This document shows, in pieces, positions 31,381 to 37,082 of a stretch of DNA of 37,082 nucleotides. The stretch comes from Sphingomonadaceae bacterium (lineage in GTDB: Bacteria; Pseudomonadota; Alphaproteobacteria; Sphingomonadales; Sphingomonadaceae). How positions within the stretch are numbered: the first letter of the stretch is position 1; the number at the start of each line of letters is the position of its first letter. The DNA is taken from contig JAHEGQ010000073.1 of the NCBI GenBank assembly GCA_024645025.1, forward strand, positions 1 to 37,082, given 5' to 3'. Below the pieces are notes generated by a model that was not told where the DNA came from, did no database searches, and saw only the letters and a list, made by a program, of their open reading frames with translations. The position numbers and the translations under genes were made by a program.

Positions 31381-33012
31381 ATGTATAAGTACGACCAATA
31401 TGACCAAGCGATCGTTGATGCCCGCGTGGCGGAATTCAGCGATCAGGTGCGCCGCCGCTTGGCGGGCGATATTACGGAAGACCAGTTCAAGCCGCTGCGG
31501 CTGATGAATGGCCTTTATCTTCAGCTGCACGCCTATATGCTGCGTGTCGCCATTCCTTATGGCACGCTCGACAGCAAGCAGATGCGGATGCTGGCGCACA
31601 TCGCGCGCACCTATGACCGTGATTATGGCCACTTCACCACCCGCCAGAACATCCAGTATAACTGGATCAAGCTGGAAGATGCGCCCGCCATTCTGGCAGA
31701 CCTTGCCAAGGTGGAGATGCACGCCATCCAGACGTCGGGCAATTGCATCCGCAATATTTCGTCCGACCAATATGCCGGCGCGGCCGCCGATGAAGTGGCC
31801 GATCCGCGCCCCTGGGCAGAGCTGCTGCGCCAATGGTCCACCTTCCACCCGGAATTCAGCTATCTGCCGCGCAAGTTCAAGATTGCGGTGATCGCATCGG
31901 ACGAAGACCGCGCGGCGATGAAGCTGCACGATATCGGCATTCAACTGGTCAAGCGCGACGGAAAGCTGGGTGCCGCCTTTTACGTGGGCGGCGGCATGGG
32001 CCGCACGCCGATGGTCGCGCCCTTGATCAAGGACTTTGTCCCGATTGAGGATTATCTGAGCTACTCAGAAGCGTGCTTGCGCGTCTACAACCGCTATGGC
32101 CGCCGCGACAATATCTACAAGGCACGCATCAAAATCCTGATCCATGAACTGGGGGCCGACGAATATGCCCGTCAGGTGGAAGAAGAATTTGCCCATGTGA
32201 AAACGCTGGGCATTGATCCGCCCGCTGCCGAGCTGGAGCGGATCGCCGCCTTTTTTGCGCCACCGGCCTTTGAGGTTGGGCTGGCCGACACCGTTGATCG
32301 CAACGACCCGGACTTCGCCGTGTGGCTGGACCAGAATGTGAAGGCGCACAAACAACCCGGCTATGCAATTGTAAACATCAGCCTGAAACCCGTGGGCGGC
32401 ATTCCGGGCGATGCCTCTTCGGCGCAGATCGATGTGATGGCAGACCTCGCTGAGAAGTATAGCTTTGATGAACTGCGCGTCACCCATGCGCAAAACATCG
32501 TCCTGCCCCATGTCGCCAAGCGTGACCTTTATGCCGTGTGGCAGGCGCTCAACGAGGCTGATCTAGCGGCCCCCAATCTGGACCTGATCAGCGACATCAT
32601 CGCCTGTCCGGGGTTGGATTATTGCAGCTTGGCCAATGCCCGCTCCATCCCCGTCGCGCAGAAAATTGCGCAGCGTTTTGCCGATCTGGATCGGCAGCGC
32701 ACGCTGGGCGAGCTGAAGCTGAAGATTTCCGGCTGCATCAACGCCTGTGGGCACCACCATGCCGGCCATATCGGCATTTTGGGCGTCGACCGGAAGGGCA
32801 CCGAAAATTACCAGCTGCTGCTGGGTGGCTCGGGTGCTGAAGATACGAGCCTTGGCAAGATCACCGGCCCGGGCTTTGACGAAGACGGCATCGTCGATGC
32901 TGTGGAGCGGGTGACTGACAAATATCTGGCGCTGCGCGAAGGCGAGGAACGCTTCCTCGACACCTATCGCCGCGTTGGCTTTGATCCCTTCAAGGAGGCA
33001 ATTTATGGCTGA
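31381..33012 (+). CDS. cysI: Assimilatory sulfite reductase, hemoprotein subunit
   Basis: A 543-residue siroheme and 4Fe-4S enzyme that reduces sulfite to sulfide with six electrons. The metal ligands are C409-x5-C415 (ACPGLDYCSL) and C452-x3-C456 (SGCINACGHHH). Other conserved parts include GHFTTRQNIQYNW, NCIRNISSDQYAG, LPRKFKIAV and YGRRDNIYKARIKIL. No cysJ flavoprotein is nearby, so the electron donor is either ferredoxin or encoded elsewhere. The ATG has AAGGA and GGAG upstream, inside or next to the palindromic repeat. Its stop overlaps the DUF934 start by eight bases. It could also act on nitrite (nitrite/sulfite reductase family). Confidence 0.95.
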   Translation: MYKYDQYDQAIVDARVAEFSDQVRRRLAGDITEDQFKPLRLMNGLYLQLHAYMLRVAIPYGTLDSKQMRMLAHIARTYDRDYGHFTTRQNIQYNWIKLEDAPAILADLAKVEMHAIQTSGNCIRNISSDQYAGAAADEVADPRPWAELLRQWSTFHPEFSYLPRKFKIAVIASDEDRAAMKLHDIGIQLVKRDGKLGAAFYVGGGMGRTPMVAPLIKDFVPIEDYLSYSEACLRVYNRYGRRDNIYKARIKILIHELGADEYARQVEEEFAHVKTLGIDPPAAELERIAAFFAPPAFEVGLADTVDRNDPDFAVWLDQNVKAHKQPGYAIVNISLKPVGGIPGDASSAQIDVMADLAEKYSFDELRVTHAQNIVLPHVAKRDLYAVWQALNEADLAAPNLDLISDIIACPGLDYCSLANARSIPVAQKIAQRFADLDRQRTLGELKLKISGCINACGHHHAGHIGILGVDRKGTENYQLLLGGSGAEDTSLGKITGPGFDEDGIVDAVERVTDKYLALREGEERFLDTYRRVGFDPFKEAIYG

Positions 33013-33427
33013 GCTGCGTTTTCGGAATGACGAGGCGCTGGAACAGCCCGCCGTTACACTCGATTCCTTCCTGACCCAGTCGAACGCAACCGCAGTCCGG
33101 CTAGAATCGGATGAGGATGCCCGCGCGTTGATCCCGCATCTGGACCGATTGGCGCTGGTCGAGATCGCCTTCCCCAAATTCCGCGATGGGCGCGGCTATT
33201 CGTCGGCCCGAATCCTGCGCGAAGCTGGCTATACGGGCGAGTTGCGGGCGCAAGGCGATGTGCTGGTGGACCAGATCGTCTATCTGCGCCGCTGCGGCTT
33301 TGACAGTTTTGCCCCGGACGCGCCGCTGAACCCGGCGGTCGTTGCCGAAAGCCTCGCCCGCTTTGAGCACGTCTATCAAGGGGCCGCAGATGGCGCTGCG
33401 CCCGTCTGGAAGCGGCGCCATGGCTGA
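33005..33427 (+). CDS. DUF934-type oxidoreductase-associated protein
   Basis: A 140-residue protein from the ATG at 33005 with AAGGAGG (32992-32998) six bases upstream. The pattern RALIPHLDRLALVEIAFPKFRDGRGYSSARILRE-GYTGELRAQGDVLVDQI-YLRRCGFDSF is that of DUF934, which is almost always encoded between cysI and cysH in Proteobacteria. Function is unknown; the family is often labelled an oxidoreductase-like protein. The segment FRDGRGYSSARLLR is highly conserved. It overlaps the stop of cysI and the start of cysH by eight bases each, so the three are translationally coupled. Confidence 0.9.
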   Translation: MAELRFRNDEALEQPAVTLDSFLTQSNATAVRLESDEDARALIPHLDRLALVEIAFPKFRDGRGYSSARILREAGYTGELRAQGDVLVDQIVYLRRCGFDSFAPDAPLNPAVVAESLARFEHVYQGAADGAAPVWKRRHG

Positions 33428-34196
33428 GGCCAACACGCGCATGATCGACCGGATCAATGCCGCCCCGCGCTACACAGAGGCGGACGCCATCCGCCTCAAC
33501 AATATGTTTCGCGGTCGCGACACGGTTGAGATGCTCGACGTCGTCCTCAAAGAACAAATGCTGGGGGAGGCCGCTATTGTGTCCTCCTTCGGCGCGGAAT
33601 CAGCGGTTCTGTTGCACCTGATCTCTCGCATTGACCCGCGCGTGCCCGTTCTATTTCTGGAAACGGGCAAGCATTTTCCCGAAACACTCGCCTATCGCGA
33701 CCAGCTGACGACCCTATTGGGCTTGCAAGATGTCCGCAGCCTGACCCCGGACGCGGATGAGATTGCAAAGCGCGATGAAACCGGGCTGCGTTGGTCCTAT
33801 GACCCCGATGGCTGTTGCGAGATCCGCAAGGTCAAGCCGCTGGCCAAGGCATTGGCGGGGTTTGACGCCCAAATTTCCGGGCGCAAAGCATTTCAATCGT
33901 CGACCCGATCCGCCCTGCCGCGTTTCGAGATTGAAGCCGATCGCCTGAAGATGAACCCACTTGCCGATTGGGACAAAGCGCGGATCGACGCTTATTTTAC
34001 CGACCACAATTTGCCGCGCCACCCGCTGGAGGCGCAGGGTTATTTGTCCATCGGTTGCGCGCCGTGCACCAGCGTCGTCAAGCCGGGCGAAGACCCACGC
34101 GCCGGCCGCTGGCGCGGCTGGGACAAGACCGAATGTGGCATCCACACGCCCATCACACCGCTCGATGATGATGGCGCGAACGATCCGGCGTTTTGA
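33420..34196 (+). CDS. cysH: Assimilatory adenylyl-sulfate (APS) reductase, CysH
   Basis: A 258-residue reductase producing sulfite from APS (or PAPS). The cysteines C132-C133 (DGCCEIRKVKP), C213-x2-C216 (IGCAPCT) and the catalytic C239 in ECGIH are all present; the CC...CxxC set binds a 4Fe-4S cluster and marks APS reductases, in contrast to E. coli PAPS reductase, which lacks it. The substrate pocket sequence VSSFGAESAVLLHL and FLETGKHFPETLAYRD are normal. Start ATG at 33420 overlaps DUF934 by eight bases. It supplies sulfite for CysI in the same operon. Confidence 0.93.
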   Translation: MAEANTRMIDRINAAPRYTEADAIRLNNMFRGRDTVEMLDVVLKEQMLGEAAIVSSFGAESAVLLHLISRIDPRVPVLFLETGKHFPETLAYRDQLTTLLGLQDVRSLTPDADEIAKRDETGLRWSYDPDGCCEIRKVKPLAKALAGFDAQISGRKAFQSSTRSALPRFEIEADRLKMNPLADWDKARIDAYFTDHNLPRHPLEAQGYLSIGCAPCTSVVKPGEDPRAGRWRGWDKTECGIHTPITPLDDDGANDPAF

Positions 34197-34236
34197 TCAA
34201 TGGGGGCCTTGGCTCCCCTGCGGCCCATCTCTGCCC

Positions 34237-36258
34237 TCAGGACTGGGGCACACGCTGTTTTCTGGCTGATTTAATCAGATGACGGGCTGTCAAATACTCC
34301 AGAAAATCAAACCTCTTTGCAAATAAAATTTCACCTTCTGAACTATAATGACTTTCATCAATCCAATATAATTTCTTACAGTTCATGAAATCTCTTGGAA
34401 ATGAGAATTTATATTTCGATATCTGCGAGATAAATTCAAAATTATTTAAATCTTTTGTCGTTTCCTTGAGTATTTTATCCATATTTTTGTAGAGAAAAAT
34501 AACTTCTCTATTTGGAACAAAATCATAATTACATCCAAATTTCAGCGCTATCCTTTGCGAGATGCCGGGCTCAATCCGCGGGCCGAACCAGATCACATGG
34601 GTGAAGTTGGACAGCTTGCCGAGATAGGATTTGACGCCAGCAATCACGTGCCTGTCGTATACCCCTTGAGCTGGACTTTCCGATGACCTGCCAAAGCCGG
34701 GGCCAGAAAGCGAATAGGCCTCTTTGAACATTGTTATGCCGGCCTTCTCGTAAACCGCAGCCAAGAACAGGTGCGGCTGATCCCTGATCAACCTGTAAAT
34801 GCCGACATACGGACAGTTCGGCAGATAATCAGGAAGGTGACAACCATTTTTGGTAATCCCCACAAGGAATGCTGCGCGCCCATTGTTCATCGCGGCTATG
34901 CCGTTGAACAAGCCCGTGGCGTGGCTGTCGCCAAAGATCAGGATACCCGGCCCATGTTTGCGATAGCATAGGTCCAATCTCTGGCGAACAGCCTGATCCA
35001 CCTTGTCGGCATTGAAGATGCAATCACCGTCATCTTTCCGGTTTTTGGCGAGGTAGACGGCGCTCTTTGATCGGGCTTCGGCATAAAGGCGGTAGGTCGT
35101 CGCCACCGACGTCGGCGCCCGCTGCAGCCACAGATGCTTAAAGCCATGCGTTGCATGGCCCACTAAACCCAACACCAAAAAGGCGCCGCCGATGACGCCC
35201 ATTGCCATAAAGGCAGCCCGCTGGCTGCGGAGAAGGGTGGCGGGAAAGGCGCGCAGCGGCTTTTCCACATAATGCCAACTTGAGAGCGCGAGAAGAAAAG
35301 TGGCACCGACCAGAGCGAGCATCAGGCCCGAAGAGGGCTCTTGCGCGCTGCCCAGTCTGGCAAAGGCGAAGAGCGGCTGGTGCCATAAATAGGCGCTGTA
35401 ACTGATAAGCCCGACACCCACAAAGAGACGCCCACCAAGCAGTTGCGCCACCAACGTGCCCGAAACACCAAAAAGGATCACCAGCGCCGAGCCCACCACC
35501 GGAACGAGCGCATAAACGCTAGGGAAGGGCATCGCGCGATCGAAGAAGATGATTGAAAACACGATAAGCGCCAAGCCCGTCAGGCTGGCCAGATTATTGG
35601 CTGTCAGCGGCCGCATCTGGTGCAGGAAAGCACACAGGGATCCTGCCAGAAACTCCCACGCCCGGCTGGGTGCCAGATAGAAATTGGCCTCCGGATTATG
35701 CCGCCAACCCCATTCACTGAGCAAAAGGCTGGCAGTTGCAAGCACCACGAACGCCCAGAAAAGGCGGGCACGACCAAAGCGCCAACAGACGCTCAGAAAC
35801 GGCGGCAGAAGCAGATAAAACTGCTCTTCGACGGCAAGGCTCCACGTGTGGAGCAACGGCTTTAGCTCTGCAGCCGCGGTGAAATAGCCTTCCTCACGCA
35901 GAAAAAGGACGTTGGACGCAAACAGCGTGACTGCGGCAATGCTTTGGGAAAAATCCTTCAGCTCATTTGGCACCATCCACTGCCATGCAAAGGGGATGCA
36001 GCACAGCATGACCAGAAAAAGCATTGGTAAAATGCGCCGCGCCCGTCGTTCGTAAAAGCGCAGAATTGAAAAGTCGCGCTGCTCCAATTCGTCCATCAGG
36101 ATATGGGTGATCAGATAGCCGCTGATCACGAAGAAAATGTCGACACCGACAAAGCCGCCGCGGAAGGCCGAAAAGCCCGCGTGAAACCCAATGACAGCGA
36201 CGACCGCGACCGCCCTCAACCCATCAATCTCGCGGCGATAGATCATGTCGCGTTGCAT
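34237..36258 (-). CDS. OafA/YrhL-like acyltransferase with C-terminal SGNH domain
   Basis: A 673-residue protein. Residues about 1-370 form the acyltransferase-3 membrane domain: YRREIDGLRAVAVVAVIGFHAG with the catalytic His region, GGFVGVDIFFVISGYLI, FYERRARRILP and LHTWSLAVEEQFYLLLP, with about 10-11 hydrophobic segments. Residues about 430-660 are a periplasmic SGNH domain with GDSH (ILIFGDSHATGLF) and the terminal DESH (WIDESHYSSEG). It O-acetylates a surface polysaccharide. The 3' part (about 34266-34540) is about 22-33% GC by hand count, against 60% elsewhere in the gene, implying mosaic origin. It is alone between cysH and the TSUP gene. ATG at 36258 or 36246. Confidence 0.9.
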   Translation of the reverse strand: MQRDMIYRREIDGLRAVAVVAVIGFHAGFSAFRGGFVGVDIFFVISGYLITHILMDELEQRDFSILRFYERRARRILPMLFLVMLCCIPFAWQWMVPNELKDFSQSIAAVTLFASNVLFLREEGYFTAAAELKPLLHTWSLAVEEQFYLLLPPFLSVCWRFGRARLFWAFVVLATASLLLSEWGWRHNPEANFYLAPSRAWEFLAGSLCAFLHQMRPLTANNLASLTGLALIVFSIIFFDRAMPFPSVYALVPVVGSALVILFGVSGTLVAQLLGGRLFVGVGLISYSAYLWHQPLFAFARLGSAQEPSSGLMLALVGATFLLALSSWHYVEKPLRAFPATLLRSQRAAFMAMGVIGGAFLVLGLVGHATHGFKHLWLQRAPTSVATTYRLYAEARSKSAVYLAKNRKDDGDCIFNADKVDQAVRQRLDLCYRKHGPGILIFGDSHATGLFNGIAAMNNGRAAFLVGITKNGCHLPDYLPNCPYVGIYRLIRDQPHLFLAAVYEKAGITMFKEAYSLSGPGFGRSSESPAQGVYDRHVIAGVKSYLGKLSNFTHVIWFGPRIEPGISQRIALKFGCNYDFVPNREVIFLYKNMDKILKETTKDLNNFEFISQISKYKFSFPRDFMNCKKLYWIDESHYSSEGEILFAKRFDFLEYLTARHLIKSARKQRVPQS

Positions 36259-36494
36259 CCATCAGATGATTTTGTCGGTGGGCATCCGGCAAGCAGGGCA
36301 AAAGGTCCGGCTTTACACTCCGTCACACCAACAAATTTGGCTGGGAAACATACCTATCAGCTGAAATGTATATTTCAGGTTACGAGCGACACCGGCCGAT
36401 GGCGCCGTGCAGGACGCGAGGCCAAAGGCAGACCGATTTTGAAGGACCAAACCTCAGAAAGACGAGCCGCTTTGCAGCAAAATCAAGGGGCGAT
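36259..36494. other. Upstream region of the acyltransferase gene
   Basis: A 236-base gap between the TSUP stop and the acyltransferase start, both minus strand. It contains a perfect palindrome CTGAAAT-GTAT-ATTTCAG (36361-36378), about 105 bases before the acyltransferase ATG, which could be an operator or a hairpin. No further gene was seen. Confidence 0.6.
36361..36378. promoter_or_regulatory. Palindromic operator candidate upstream of the acyltransferase
   Basis: CTGAAAT and ATTTCAG form a perfect inverted repeat around GTAT. Size and symmetry suit a dimeric repressor site; the AT-rich centre also suits a promoter -10 area. No family of regulator can be named. Confidence 0.35.
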
Positions 36495-37082
36495 TTAGCC
36501 AACCAACTTCCAGATCAACTGCGCAGCAACATACAGCACCAGCACGCCCGTTGTCCGGCGCACCAGCGCCGGAGACAAAAGCCGGATGCCAGCCAGGCTG
36601 CCCATCTGCCCGCCGACAACCACCGCCAGCAGCAACGGCCAATACAGCCCAATCGCGTCCACCCCGCCATTGCCCAGCTTGAGCATCTGGCCCGCCAGGC
36701 CCGCGATCGAGTTGACAAGAATGAACAGGCTGGCGGTCGCGGCAATTTGCTTGGCCGATGCCCAACGGGTGATGTGGAGATAGGGCGCCAAAAAGATCCC
36801 GCCACCAATGCCGACCAACCCGGCCAAATAGCCAATAGCAGCGCCCGTCAGAAGATCAGAAAATTGCGTCCGCCTATGTGCGGACGGCGCAGTTGGAACA
36901 GAAGGGGCACTGGCCTCTTCTGGCCGTTGCAGCAACAGCGCGGCCCCAGCGACAATCAAGCTTGCGGCCAGCAAACCCAGAAAGGTCGCTTCCTTGATCG
37001 GGGTCAACCCACCCGCCCAGGCAAAGGGCGCGGCGATCAGGACCAGGGGCCAGGCCCGGCGCAGCGGCAAAAGGCCCGCTTT
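36495..37082 (-). CDS. TSUP-family (TauE/SafE) permease, 5' end outside window
   Basis: The frame is open from the right edge to the stop at 36495, about 195 residues, so the N-terminus is missing. The repeat motif of the sulfite exporter TauE/SafE family is clear: TGAAIGYLAGLVGIGGGIFLAPYLH, then KQIAATASLFILVNSIAGLAGQML and LLAVVVGGQMGSLAGIRLLSP, with hydrophobic segments throughout. Members export sulfite, sulfoacetate or other organosulfur anions; proximity to the sulfur operon (about 2.3 kb away, opposite strand) is suggestive but not proof. The visible C-terminus ends WKLVG. The N-terminal half lies beyond the window. Confidence 0.85.
   Translation of the reverse strand, partial: KAGLLPLRRAWPLVLIAAPFAWAGGLTPIKEATFLGLLAASLIVAGAALLLQRPEEASAPSVPTAPSAHRRTQFSDLLTGAAIGYLAGLVGIGGGIFLAPYLHITRWASAKQIAATASLFILVNSIAGLAGQMLKLGNGGVDAIGLYWPLLLAVVVGGQMGSLAGIRLLSPALVRRTTGVLVLYVAAQLIWKLVG

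Overview
The window is GC-rich, gene-dense chromosomal DNA of an alphaproteobacterium, most likely of the order Sphingomonadales. The evidence is DivK beside a DUF3572 gene and rpmG, the rnd-lptC-lptA-lptB-rpoN block, a cobA-DUF2849-cysI-DUF934-cysH sulfur operon, a GTTC-N7-GTTC (alphaproteobacterial LexA type) site, and a TTCGTGTCGA-type palindromic repeat of the kind I remember from sphingomonads. Most of it is core genome. No prophage, insertion sequence, CRISPR array or rRNA was seen. There is one tRNA, tRNA-Leu(CAG).

Layout. 1-3129 (minus): a tightly overlapping operon DUF3572, HAD-like phosphatase, RidA-like, GDPD, and a FemAB-like/GNAT gene cut by the left edge. 3166-5823: divK (+), rpmG (-), dps (+) and a POT peptide transporter (+). 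5886-6680 (-): a tandem cold-shock-domain protein with a Gly-rich DRF repeat tail. 6976-11195 (+): rnd, lptC, lptA, lptB, rpoN, that is RNA turnover, LPS export and sigma-54. 11204-12936 (-): uppP and an NDUFA9-like SDR. 13060: tRNA-Leu. 13212-15343 (-): two acyl-CoA dehydrogenase subunits. 15347-16113 (+): a truncated nuclease-toxin domain and a probable immunity gene with low GC, the clearest accessory island. 16235-22275 (-): nrdB, nrdA and topA. 22429-23724 (+): amtB. 23776-27284 (-): nitronate-monooxygenase-like protein, GT4 glycosyltransferase and alpha/beta hydrolase. 27293-30143 (+): SelO and AstD-like aldehyde dehydrogenase. 30218-34196 (+): assimilatory sulfate/sulfite reduction operon. 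34237-36258 (-): OafA-like acyltransferase with an SGNH tail whose 3' end is strikingly AT-rich. 36495-37082 (-): TSUP permease, cut by the right edge.

How the genes work together. The sulfur operon is coherent: CobA makes the siroheme precursor, CysI uses siroheme to reduce sulfite, and CysH makes sulfite from APS; DUF2849 and DUF934 are conserved passengers of unknown function. The lpt genes form most of the LPS transport bridge. nrdA/nrdB supply dNTPs and carry a LexA-type site upstream, so induction by DNA damage is likely. The most noteworthy items are the orphan toxin/immunity remnant, the LexA-type box and the 11-bp intercistronic palindrome in nrdAB, RNR subunits without an ATP-cone, the compositional mosaic in the acyltransferase gene, the Cys cluster in the NMO-like protein, and the palindromic repeat inside the sulfur operon. 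I did not find convincing evidence of a wholly new multi-gene system.
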